Shown here: one piece after another, positions 1 to 10,473 of the stretch
Position numbering within the stretch: position 1 is the stretch's first letter
How the letters are laid out: the number at the start of each line of letters is the position of its first letter
From: Poecilobothrus nobilitatus
Lineage: Eukaryota > Arthropoda > Insecta > Diptera > Dolichopodidae
Reading direction: 5' to 3'
NCBI GenBank assembly: GCA_947095535.1
Contig: OX352774.1
Span: 237,175,825-237,239,824 of the forward strand
Length of the DNA: 64,000 nucleotides
Program-made: the position numbers and the translations under genes
Notes under the pieces: model-generated
Seen by the model: only the letters and a program-made list of their open reading frames with translations
What the model was told of the DNA's origin: nothing
Database searches by the model: none

Positions 1-800
1 TTTTCTTTTAATATTGTTCTGAAATTTTTTTTTTTAAACTAGGTGAGAACCAATACATACACATATATAACAAATAATATTAAATACGAGTAACATAATA
101 AATATATTCATCCTAGTTATCCTTTTTTTTTTTTTGTTTTTTATCAAATATTTTATTTTGATTATTTTATATAATTTCATCCTTTTCAGGACATTATAAT
201 TTTTTAAATTGGAAAAAAAAAAAATAAAAATAAAATAAAATGTGAAACAAAATTAATTTTTTGCATTGAATTTTGTACTATACTTGACATATTAGTTTTA
301 ATTTATTGGTATTCATCTGGTAAATTTTGATGATGAGCCATTACGGATTATATGGTTATATTTATAAATATATACTTTTATACAATTATAAATTAAATAT
401 TTATTTATTGCCGTGTGTAAAGATTTTTTTTTTTTTTTTTTTTATATATTTTTAGAAATAATTTTAAAATTAGTATTGAAAAAAAAGGTGAAAAAAATTT
501 TAATTTTTTGTTTTTGTAATTTTCGAATAAAAAAAAAAAAAAACGGGTAGTGAATACGATATTGAAATGTTGATGACATAAAAATGAATTGAAAAAAAAA
601 AAAATGAAGGAATATTAAATTGAAAATTGTACTCTAAAAAATCATAAGATACATTAAGAATTTAAAAAAAAAAAAAAACTACCAAAATAACAATTTTTAC
701 AAATCTTCTTCAAATACTTCGAATCTTAATATGTATTATGTAACCCCCGTAAACACTACTCAGGTTAATTTCATAAAAAAACTCTTTATGATTAACTGTT
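1..800. other. AT-rich, gene-free stretch
   Basis: The sequence is dominated by A and T homopolymers of 10-20 bases and by AT dinucleotide-rich DNA. I see no open frame with codon-like composition, no splice-flanked exon candidate and no recognisable repeat family here. Confidence 0.6.
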
Positions 801-802
801 TT

Positions 803-925
803 ATGATCATTATCCTCGTCATTTTTGTCATCATCGTCATCGTCATTATCATTATTATGATCATTATCATCATCATTGTCATCATCATCATCATTACCGT
901 CATCATTGTCATTATTAGCACTACA
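803..925. repeat. Degenerate ATC/ATT (GAT) trinucleotide microsatellite
   Basis: About 120 bp of imperfect TCA/TTA/TCG triplets. Read on the minus strand it gives an Asp/Asn run, and on the plus strand an Ile/Val run; both are by-products of the triplet period. There is no start context, no non-repetitive coding flank and no domain, so I treat it as a microsatellite rather than an acidic protein. The interruptions are mostly A/G changes at one position of the triplet, which suggests an old, decaying array. Confidence 0.75.
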
Positions 926-969
926 ATTGATCATAAAACTTTTTTGATGATCTTGATGTTGATCTTTTA

Positions 970-2900
970 ATATTTTGATGACCTTGATTGTATGTGCATT
1001 TGTTTTTCGATTATACCCTCACAAACTGTGTGTTCAATTGTGTGTTAAAAATTTTGGCCAAAAGTTACTCTGAAAATTCAAATGTTTTCGTTTCCATTTT
1101 GTAGATTTAATTATTGATTTTGTATGTTTTCACTTGGTAATTGCGCTACAGTTAGTCTAATTAGGTTCTCTGTACTAAAGTCACATTTAAGAAATTAGAA
1201 AAGAAAAAAGAAATTCCGTTTCTACATGAAATAGTACTAGGATTTATAACATTTACAATTTGCAAACCGATATAATTCTATATGTTTATATTTATCTGGA
1301 TATTGGAATGAGTTCTTTATATTTGTTTTTGAATTGTTGTTTATATTTACTATTTGCCATTAATTTGAATACAACAAAGATAGGTAATGGCTACATTATG
1401 AATACGTTAAAAATCAGTTAAACAAAATTTTTACTTTTACTAAAATTCAATTGTAGGTTCGTTTTCCGAATGAAGCGTCGTCAATCTAACCACTGTATCA
1501 TCCAACTGTTATTTTTTGTTTTTGTTTTCATCTTTTATTACTATTTCATTTTACCACTATTTTATTTTGATTTGAATTTAAAAGAAAAAAACAAAAACCT
1601 ACAAAACTTTACAGAAAAGTTACTCTTCACTAAAGTTTTTGGACGAAAGTTCGTCATTTATGAGCAAATTGTATCTTATTTTGCAGCGACTTTTATATCT
1701 TTGAAAAGGACATGTTGTAGTTTTGAAAAGTTAGATATTTTTTTATGATTTTATTATTCTGACAATATTATACAACTAAATGACTATGAATTGATAATGT
1801 ATCTTACTATAGTATGTTACAGTATCTTATTCTGATAATATTTTATAAAAATCAATTCTAATTTTTATAATGTTCATTTCAAAAATAGTAAATTATTCTT
1901 TTATTACATATAATTTAATATTTTTTTTTTTTTACAATCTCCTATCAAATTAACTTATATTCAATATTGTTATATTATAATTTAATATGAATATTTAATT
2001 ACTTTTTGTATATTAATATAATAAAATAACTTGATTTTAGAATTTAATAAATTTTTAATGATTATATCTATATATTTTTTGTATAATTTTTATAATTGTT
2101 TAATAATATCAGCTTTATTGTTTCATTTCATTTTGTTTTCTTTATAGGATATTTTTTTTAAATAAGTTTAAATTATTTATTCTTATTAATTTCACTCTTA
2201 TTTGTTCGTCCATCGTTTTATTTGCCTTCTTGTCTGTTTGCTTTAAATATATTTAAACAGTTTAAGATAAAGAAATTAAAGTTTTCACTTAAATTTCTAG
2301 AAAGTACAGTTGTAGAATTAGATTTTTACATATCTGCTGCATAACTTTAACCTGCCTCCTCCCCCACTCTTGAATTTGTGAAAATTTGAAAAAAATAGTT
2401 TTAGTGAAACGCTTAAAGTTCTTCTTCTTCTCCCAAAATACTCTATTCAGGAGGTAGTGATATGTTTTAACTTACACAAGTTTTTAAGTCAGTAATAAAT
2501 TGTGTATTCCCTCCTGTTAGAGGGTTATTTTTCTTTTTCTTTTTGTTCGTCTTCCATAAGGAGTATTATAGGACATCCTCTTAATCTCTTATTATTTATA
2601 TTAGACTTAGCTTAAATTTCTTGAATCTTAGCCGTTAATTTTCATTAATTTTTTACTAAACCGAAGTTTACTCAACTTTAGCCGTTGTAAAAAATTATGA
2701 AATACAAATATATTATATAGAAGGGTCACAATGATTTAATCACAACGTCATTGGTCATAAAATACTGTAAAGAATTAAAAAATAAAATTTCCTAATTAAA
2801 ATTAAAGCTACTTGGGATCTGGCGCTTTCTGCACATTTTTTAAAGCTAAAATATAAAAATTAAATTTCTAAAATTATATTTTTTACATAATTATATTAAT
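970..2900. other. AT-rich stretch without recognised genes
   Basis: Low-complexity sequence. Around 2330-2580 the base composition is more balanced, with short pyrimidine-rich blocks (CCTCCTCCCCCACTC, repeated CTT triplets), but both strands carry frequent stops. The 92-codon open frame at 1470 is rich in Phe, Lys and Tyr, as expected of random AT-rich DNA. Nothing here is supported as a gene. Confidence 0.5.
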
Positions 2901-2934
2901 AGGTTTTTTTTTTGTTTTTACGAGGATCGGGGGA

Positions 2935-3045
2935 AAATTTTTAAAGTCACCCAAAAGAAATGCACGTAATTCTTCCGGATAGTGTTGGACTTTAACCAAC
3001 CAAAATCCCCATCCCCTTTTTGAACCAAACTTTTGATACAAATGT
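2935..3045 (-). repeat. Dispersed repeat copy 1 (partner near 57.5 kb)
   Basis: Positions 2980-3004 are identical over 25 nt to 57510-57534. The match continues imperfectly on both sides: a C-rich block, then TTTTGAACCAAAC here against TTTTAAACAAAAC there. Read on the minus strand both copies encode a short FGWLKSNTI peptide in an otherwise unrecognisable frame. The shared sequence could be a remnant of a coding repeat or part of a non-coding element. The orientation is that of the shared peptide and is tentative. Confidence 0.6.
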
Positions 3046-3610
3046 ACAGTTTGCTGTACCGGATAGGGATGTGGGAAGGATTCTTTGGAAAAAGGGATTT
3101 AAGAAAAAAACTGTAGACGAGAATGGATAATAAATAAGGGATGGATACGAAAATTTGCAGGAACATTTAGAAAAAATTTGTTAATGTTCTTCTAAAACTT
3201 TACTAAATCGTACATACATATATGAGCTACTAACTTTCGGGAACATATGTGATGGCATGTGATTCCACAAACGCGACGTGTGCATGATACACGAAACCAG
3301 TATTGCTTAAAGTTCCTTGCCACAGAAAAAAAAATAAACTTATAAATTTTAATGTGAAGGTCAAATCAGATTAAAATTTTACACATCATAACATAACATC
3401 ACCGTTTAAGGAATTTTTTTTTTTTTTTTACAAAATGCGAGCCTTTAAACCTCTTTGATTTTATATACTGCCTTTTTATTCCTTTTTTTTCACATTTTTA
3501 ATTTAAAATCAAAAAAAAAAAAAATTATACAATAATATTAATATTAAAAATATACGTATGAATATTATATCTATCATAAATGATTTGATATAAAAAACGA
3601 GGAAGAATAC

Positions 3611-3627
3611 AGTTGACTTTGTCAACT
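3611..3627. repeat. Perfect 7-bp hairpin at DINE-like element terminus
   Basis: AGTTGAC and GTCAACT separated by TTT form a perfect stem-loop about 13 bp inside the element terminus. DINE-1/Helentron-type elements are known to carry a short hairpin near the 3' end. The copy at 12377-12395 has the same stem with one mismatch. Confidence 0.75.
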
Positions 3628-5019
3628 CTTAGATACCCGTACGAACCGTTAGTATGTTCACAGCCTGTCACTCTGCTTACAATATTATTTTTTTAATATT
3701 TTAGTATTTTAAAATAATTTGGGTGAATTTTATAATTTCCAGAACTATGGGTTGTACATATATTCAAACTACATGTTTATATGTACATTCTTCAAAAGCA
3801 GATTCTAACCTTCCACATAACGATTATCAATCCAAAACTTTTTCAAATATTCTATAGTACCATTTAATACTAAGAGGTAAATGTATATTAAATTTACTTC
3901 GTACAAAATAATAAATATAATTTTAAATATTATATTATATTATATTTAAATATTCCATTGACAGAATAATTTCTTATAAGTACAATAAAATACATATATG
4001 TATGTAAATACGGCGCTATATAATATATATCTACACTCTTATCATTCATTCACTAGTGACATATACGATACGTAAATAAACATGATATTATATAAGTATG
4101 TATGTATATCAATATCATATAAATAAAAATTCTTCAAGCAACCGTTATGTTGTATATATATTTACATTTTTATGTACTGCGCATTATATCCTCAACAATT
4201 TCAAATTATCGAATAAAACAAATGCAAAAAATTTGTTGAAGAAATTTGTTAGAAAATTTGAAAAAATCAAGTAACACTTTCGTCAATTATAAAGTAACCC
4301 TATATTATTAAAAAAAGTTGTTAACAGAAATAAGAGTATGATGTTGAAGCTTTAATTTTTGTGTATTACTTTAAAAAAATTCTAACAGGTGTTCAAGTTA
4401 CAGGTGTTTAAAAATAGGAAATTTTCAGTTTTTGACTCCTTACAGCTCCTAAACGGGGGGTGATACAAAAAAAATTTCTGAAATGACTCATACTTATTTT
4501 CAAAGATCTAACTTCTGTCAAAATTTCAAGTTTCCAACTTAAACCGTTTAGAAGATAGAAGGGTTAAAGGATTTTGCAAAATTTTAGTTTCGCATAACGG
4601 TAAATTAAGACACCGTATGCCACAAATATATATTTATTGTATATATAGTTTTAAAGCTAATAAAAGTAGTAATCGTTTGGCGTTTTCAAAATGAAGATAT
4701 ACCTTATGCAACTTGTGCTATAACAATTTAAATATAGAGCTTTTTTAAACCTTTGGGCAGCTGTAGCTCCGCAACGGGTGGGGCTACAAAAAAAAGTTAT
4801 TAAAAATAAAATTAATATTTTTGTGAGATCTATCAGCGGTTAAAATTTCATAGCTTTATTGCAAAAAAAATGTTTGGATCTAAAAGTTAGGTGTTCGAGA
4901 GCTACCCTAAGGCTTGGTCCAAACTCAACCAAAAAAAATAGGGAACCTACAAATTACGCCCAAAATATTTTGTGTAAATTTCAAGATTCTAGCTTTCTTA
5001 GTTTTTGAGTTAGCGTGCT

Positions 5020-5042
5020 GACGGACGGACGGACGGACGGAC
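5020..5042. repeat. (GGAC)n tetranucleotide tract
   Basis: Five full GGAC units preceded by GAC. It lies inside the DINE-like element at the place where related copies carry GTCC tracts. GTCY tetranucleotide tracts are a known internal feature of dipteran mini-me/DINE-type elements. Confidence 0.9.
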
Positions 5043-5179
5043 ATGGCTCAAAAGTCTTAGAATTTTTTTCTGATCCGATCCATACCTTTGAAGGTATATC
5101 TAGCTCGCTTATTTCGAGGTGTTACAAACGGAGGAGTAATTTTATTATACCCGATCCTATCGTACGGGTATAAACAAAA

Positions 5180-6035
5180 GAATAAAAACTATCTATAAAT
5201 ACAAAAAAAAAAACAATTTAATATTTTGTGGTAATAATTATTTTTTATAATACATTATCAAAAAAAAAAAATTATTTTTTTCTTTTATTTAATATTTGAT
5301 TAAATATTATAAATTTATATTAAAAAAAAAAAAAAAAATTAATTTGTTTTAATAGTTTTTGAGGTGAGATTTTCTTTTTTTTTTTTAATTATTTAAATGT
5401 GATGAAATTATAAAAAAAAAAAAAGAAAAAAGTGAGAATTGATATCATCATTCCAAATAGATAATAATAATTTTTCATAATTTTAAATTGATATTATTTT
5501 ACATTTAAATATTTAATTACAATAAATATTGTTATAAAAAAAAAAATAAAATAATAATTAATATATTATACATAATAATACAAAATAGATTTGTAAATAA
5601 GTAATTAATTTTTATTGAAAATTTAATTAATAATTTAACTAAAAAATTTAATATATATTTTTTTCTTTTTTTTTGCTTAAAATTTTTTTTAGAAAATGAA
5701 AAAAAAAATTAAGTTTAGAATAAATAAAAATATTTCAATAAAACTTTCTACTAATTCTACTTTTTTTAATATTAGCTATACAAAATAACGTCATCTTCAA
5801 AAACGAAATATGTACATTTTAAATAAATTCACTTCGCTTTAGATAATCTTAATCACTTTAAGAATCGCTTTACATAAATTTATTTGGATAACATAAAAAT
5901 ATTATCACAATATGCCTTCCAATTTGTTGTTCACAATATGCCTGAAAATTTGAAATCTATTTTCATTCCTTAATTCAACTTCCTCTGACCAGGCAGTACA
6001 TTAGTACTAAAGGTCGTATAACCTAATGTTTGGTC
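5180..6035. other. AT-rich, gene-free stretch
   Basis: Homopolymer-rich sequence with no supported gene. Near the right end a more balanced segment (about 5980-6040) leads into the repeat at 6043 and may belong to it. Confidence 0.5.
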
Positions 6036-6042
6036 AAAAAAT

Positions 6043-6150
6043 GGAGGTGGTGTTTAGTGGGCTAAAGACCTACACACTCATAGAGAGGACTCGTGCTCAT
6101 TTTCACTCCTCTATAGTGTCTTTCGATGATTCCCACCTACCATCCCCAAA
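6043..6150 (+). repeat. Dispersed repeat, GGAGGTGG...GATTCCC family, copy 1
   Basis: This segment begins GGAGGTGGTGTTTAGTGGG and ends TGTCTTTCGATGATTCCC. The same two blocks, in the same order and at similar spacing, occur at 19408-19482 (GGAGGTGGGTTTAGTCAG ... TGTCTTTGGAAGATTCCC). The layout resembles the conserved 3' part of some insect SINE/LINE repeats, but I cannot assign a named family. No coding capacity. Confidence 0.6.
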
Positions 6151-7665
6151 AATATAAAGATAGAATTAAATCGATAATAATTAAAGTAAAAATCAAATAT
6201 TTCTTTAACGTGAAGTCACAAACAATACTGAAAATAAAAAAGAAACTCTTGAATTATTAAAAACAAATTATTTCTAATTAAAACTATTAAAATTTAAACC
6301 CATTAGTTAAGGTGGTATATTACAACTCAAAGGCACTAAAAACGTTAAGATGCAACGATAATATTACTACTACACCTTAAACGCTTATAACAAACAAAAT
6401 AAATATTTTCATTAAATAATATTAATTTAATTAAATGACTTCGAATTCAGAACAAATTCCCATCTATTAAGTTAAATTAGTTGTAGAAGTAGTAGAATAA
6501 TGTAAAAGACGCCTCTAAAATTATTAATTAATTATAGAAGAAGCCTTTATGAGATACGATATTTGAAAAAAAAAAAAAAAAACTTATAAAAAAATTTTTC
6601 AGAATGATTGAGTCTCATTTTAGTTAAATGTTATTAACAACGTCTCTTATATTCTTCTAATTATCTTCTTATTGTTCTAATTATTGCTGAATTTCTGTGA
6701 TATCTGCCTGCTCTAATTCTAACCTTAAACTTATCCGAAGCTAAAAGATAAACTGCAGTAATATATAAGTGATACTATTCCCAAATACATTGAGAAAGTT
6801 ATTCTTACATCCATTGACTTACATTTAATTGTAAATGTTTATTTGACTCAGCATTTGACTCACTTCACCATGACTCACCAAGCATCGGCTTGGTCGAAAT
6901 TTTAAAGAAAAGTCAAAGGTGTATTGTTTAAAAATAAATCGTTTAACTACTTATATTTTTTGCAATATAAGAATGTAAATATACAAAAATTACTAAATTT
7001 TTCTTTATCGAGGTTTAACCATAGACAAATCATAGACAGTAAATCAAACTCAGGTAAAAACATTAAAAAATGTAACTAAAAATGTAACGTTATATATATT
7101 GCGAAAACTACGTAAATGGTTATCTGATTAAGTAATTTCTACAATCTATTACTTATTATGTTAGTGATTTTAGCCATGTTACCTAATACCTTTATTTATA
7201 TATGGATTTAAAAATGAATAAAGATGTAATATAACAATCAACGGTTTAAAAAAGAGGAACAAAAAAATTTAAAGAACGGTCTTACTGTTATACTCTTTCA
7301 TACATTTTACCTTAATTTTTTTAAGAATATTCTCAGGGTTTACACTTATACGTAGTTTAAATTCCTAGATGGCATAATTCAACAAAATATGTTAATTCGT
7401 TTGTAACTCGAATATCACGAATGTAGAATCCTGTCCTATCTCATGTGTTCCGTAAAATTAGTAATGATTACATTTTCAATTTAACATACCGAGATTTAAA
7501 GAGAACTTCAACAGCTTTGTTTATCACATTCCTGTAAACTTTAAATCTATTTTACTTCATAGCAGAATCTTCTCTTGTCCAAAAAAAAAGTAAATACATA
7601 CTACTACATTTATATTGTTTGATCAATCAATATTATGGTTGAGTGGTTGTGTTTAGTAGATTGAT
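6150..7665. other. Stretch without recognised genes
   Basis: Moderately AT-rich DNA with no open frame longer than 60 codons, no recognised repeat and no convincing splice-flanked exon. It is probably intergenic or intronic. Confidence 0.5.
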
Positions 7666-7669
7666 AGTA

Positions 7670-8130
7670 CAGTAAAACCCCCTTAAATGCTCTTACAAAA
7701 ATGTTAGCAATTTCCAGCACTTAACCGAACTCGGATAAGTACTTCAAGTTAAGGTACTTATTTAAAATCCGTTTAACTGCCCCATGGTAGGTACTTATCC
7801 ATAAGTAATGACATTTTCTTACAGAAATTTTTCTGAAAATTCAATAGTATAAGCTGTATAAAAAATGTATGTATTTAAAACAAATTATATTGTATTATAT
7901 CGGTATCAGAAGTAGATGTCTCTTGAGGCACTTAAAAGTAAAATTTTAATCAAAGATTTAATATTGTGCTTTGGAAGACAAAGTACTTAAGAGGTGTAGG
8001 TACTTAAACGAGAAGCACTTAAACAAATATATTTGTATGCAATTCTCAAAAAAATTTTAAAATGTCAATATTTCTGGTTTCTAAAAGGAAGAAAGTACTT
8101 ATCCGGAACGTACTTAAGCGAGTTTTACTG
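7670..8130. mobile_element. pogo/Tigger-like MITE (Tc1/mariner superfamily)
   Basis: A 461-bp element bounded by terminal inverted repeats beginning CAGTAAAAC. The left end reads CAGTAAAACCCCCTTAAATG; the right end, reverse-complemented, reads CAGTAAAACTCGCTTAAGTA. Both are flanked by TA (7668-7669 and 8131-8132), the target duplication typical of this superfamily, and CAGTAAAACC is close to known pogo/Tigger termini. The interior has repeated GTACTTA/TAAGTAC blocks that extend the inverted repeat inwards (for example near 7735-7800 and 7983-8020). There is no transposase reading frame, so it is non-autonomous. Confidence 0.85.
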
Positions 8131-8139
8131 TACTTTAAT

Positions 8140-8930
8140 CCCCGTTAAAAAAATTAAATTATTTTAGTCATTGCTTTTTAAGCTTTTAATATAATTTTAT
8201 TCCTCGGATATATGCTAGTAACTATTTTAAATAAGTTCCAGATTTTTGTTTTCGAAATTTTTGGACAAAAAGGTGTATGTTTTAAAAATGTTTTCCTTTT
8301 AAACTTTTGTAGTCTTTGTGATTTTATTTTTCCATATTTTGATATTCCAATTGTTTTCAAATTTTATTTTCAGACATTGTCAAATATTCAAAATAAAATT
8401 GCATACTAAAGTTGAAACTACAAGACACAAAACATTCTGCTTAGGTCTCTGATATTCAAAAATTGTATATTAAAATGATCAAATTATGTTTTAATATTAT
8501 AATATTATGATAAAGAAAGAAAAAAAAATTTTTTTTAATTTAAAATATCATAATCTTAATACTAATAGTAATTAATTATTTATGACTTTTACTTTTTATT
8601 GTCTATAATTGAGTTAATCTTTGATCTTGAATAATTACTTCAAAATTTATTATTCTTTACTTTGTAAATATAATTTTAAATGAATAAGTGATTAATTGTA
8701 TTAAATTAAATTAATGTAACTATAATATATTTTAAATGATTGGCGAAAGTATTGGTGTAATAATGGAATAAAATGTAAATGATTCGTTATAAATTAATTC
8801 TAAAACAATTAAATTAAAAGTTTCTATATTTTTTCTCCTAAAAATTAACAAAGTAATACAACTATTCTATATTAACTTAAAAATTATTCATTATTTTTAA
8901 ATTGTATGGGTTTCAATTTTTTTTTAAAAT
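8140..8930. other. AT-rich, gene-free stretch
   Basis: Two overlapping 60-65 codon open frames on opposite strands (8178-8409) are Phe/Ile/Lys-rich and have no start context or domain, so I do not call them. The rest is homopolymer-rich. Confidence 0.5.
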
Positions 8931-8942
8931 GCAATTAAAATT

Positions 8943-9129
8943 TTTTTTTTTTTTTTTAATTCATTCCACTGTCACATAAATGTGGACAGGAATTACAAAG
9001 TCTGTTCAGGCGTGGCTGTAAATATCGTAAAGGGGAATAACTTTTACGGCGTATGTGGGATTCGAACTCACACTCCCTTGGTGTTCATTTTATACACTCT
9101 TACCCACTAGGCCATCGAGGAGGTCCCCA
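8943..9129 (-). mobile_element. tRNA-derived SINE (family S1), minus strand
   Basis: Read on the minus strand, the head contains an A-box-like ATGGCCTAGTGGGTAAG and a B-box GAGTTCGAATCCC, the two internal RNA polymerase III promoter blocks. A body follows with CCTTTACGATATTTACAGCC and CATTTATGTGACAGTGG, then a poly-A tail (the T run at 8943-8957). Flanks CAATTAAAATT (8932-8942) and CAATTACAATT (9130-9140) differ at one position and look like the target-site duplication. Body blocks recur at 29878-30084 and, more decayed, at 9335-9480. The acceptor arm does not pair, so this is not a working tRNA gene. Confidence 0.85.
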
Positions 9130-9334
9130 CAATTACAATTTTAAACAATTTTTAAAAAATTTCAGGTTCATAGAATTTTAACTTGAAAGAAATTAAGTCT
9201 GAATTTAAAAATATTTAAGATCTAATATATATTTTGCATCACTTTAAATTTAAATAAAAAATATTAATTCTGCTAAATGTGCACATTATAACACTTTTAT
9301 TAAGTATTATTATTGTTTTGTTCTTTTTTAGTTT

Positions 9335-9480
9335 ATTCTCCTGGCCCATAAAGATGACAAGCAAATTGCACAGCTTTATGGCTGTAGCCGTAGATATCGT
9401 AAGGAGAAAATATTCTTAAGACATAACGTGTGGCATTCGAACGCACCCTCCCTCGAAGTTTACTTTGTGGGACTTTGTTC
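9335..9480 (-). mobile_element. Decayed SINE, family S1
   Basis: On the minus strand a degenerate B-box (GCGTTCGAATGCC) is followed by CTCCTTACGATATCTACGGC and a block like the S1 tail (CATCTTTATGGGCCAGGAG). The head upstream of the B-box is poorly preserved. Order and spacing match the copy at 8943-9129. Confidence 0.65.
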
Positions 9481-10190
9481 ATACTGCATAGTATTATAAT
9501 ACTATTATTAATTTTAAATAATATGTATCTAGTATCTTCTTAAACTAAAGTTTCAATAAGTGACTTTATAAAGTACATAATATTATATAGTTTAAAAAAT
9601 ACCTGATATGATCAAACAACTTATAAAAATGAATTCTATGAATCCTTCATTAATTATTTTTACTAAAACATTTACTCAGCAACTAAATTACATTTTATAC
9701 TGTTAAATTTGACAATGACATCTTGACAACAATAAATTTTCATAAATATCTAAAATTTTGACGTTTTCTATTAAAAAAAAAATATAAATTGACAGATCAA
9801 ATTATACAACAAAAAAAAAAAAAAAAACAAAAACAAAAACGAAAAATAAAGTGCCAAAAAATTCAACTTTATAACCTTTTAATAAATGTCAAATGCAAAT
9901 AAATGTAATTTAATATTACAATAAAATAATAAAATTATATATTATTAAAAAAACAAAATAAAACCAATCATTACAATCTAATTTTACCGCCATAACTAAT
10001 TAAATAATTTCCAAAATATTTAAAAAAAAAAAAAAAAGATATATACATACCTATATATGTGAAACAAAAAACCAAAATTCCATTTAGAAAATATAAAAAA
10101 ATCAAAACAAAAAAAAAATATAGTCAATTTTTTCTAATAAAAAATTTTGAAAATTATAATAATAAAATATAAATTAAATTAAAAATTATT
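9480..10190. other. AT-rich, gene-free stretch
   Basis: A-rich low-complexity DNA with several A runs of 12 or more. No gene or known repeat is seen. Confidence 0.55.
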
Positions 10191-10193
10191 TTA

Positions 10194-10226
10194 TTATACC
10201 CGTATGAACTATGTTCAAGGGTATAA
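10194..10226. repeat. 5' terminal palindrome of DINE-like element
   Basis: TTATACCC...GAAC, a 3-nt centre, then GTTC..GGGTATAA pair with each other over most of their length. The left half contains the subterminal repeat that recurs inverted at the 3' end. Confidence 0.8.
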
Positions 10227-10332
10227 TAAATTTGTCATTACGTTTGTGACACCTTAAAGGAGTCGAGCTAGATATAGTGTCAAAGGTATGGATCGGCTCA
10301 GAATCGAATTCTGAGTCGATTAAGCCATGTAC

Positions 10333-10368
10333 GTCCGTCCGTCCGTCCGTCCGTCCGTCCGTCCGTCC
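10333..10368. repeat. (GTCC)9 microsatellite
   Basis: Nine perfect GTCC units. Partial units (GTCCGTCCGC) reappear at about 11186, 11493 and 11794 inside the downstream tandem units, which suggests that the array and its flank were duplicated together. Confidence 0.95.
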
Positions 10369-10473
10369 GCACGATAACTCAAAAAATAAAGGAGCTAGGG
10401 GGCTGAAATTTTTTTTACGTCACTTTTGCAAAATTGTTAGTTTTGCTATTTAAATCCAACATTTTCGGTCGGC

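Larger units (their letters stand above)
3598..5173 (-). mobile_element. DINE-1/INE-1-like (HINE) element, mosaic copy
   Basis: Non-coding element of about 1.6 kb. The 3' end, read on the minus strand, lies at the left: a CGAGGAAGAATAC terminus, then a perfect hairpin (AGTTGAC, 3-nt loop, GTCAACT, 3611-3627), then the subterminal repeat ATACCCGTACGAAC (3633-3646). Its inverse, CGTACGGGTATAA (5161-5173), closes the right end inside an imperfect palindrome (5145-5173). A (GGAC)5 tract sits at 5020-5042. The same order of parts is known from Drosophila DINE-1/INE-1 elements, non-autonomous relatives of Helentrons. The interior from about 4380 to 4870 matches the second family of this window (the 'cataacggtaaat' and 'agctcctaaacggggg' blocks), so this copy has the ends of one family and the core of another. 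Confidence 0.8.

Noticed and set aside
710..970. Overlapping 74- and 79-codon frames over the ATC repeat (Asp/Asn-rich and Ile-rich)
   Set aside because: Both are translations of one trinucleotide microsatellite, with no domain, no start context and no non-repetitive coding flank.
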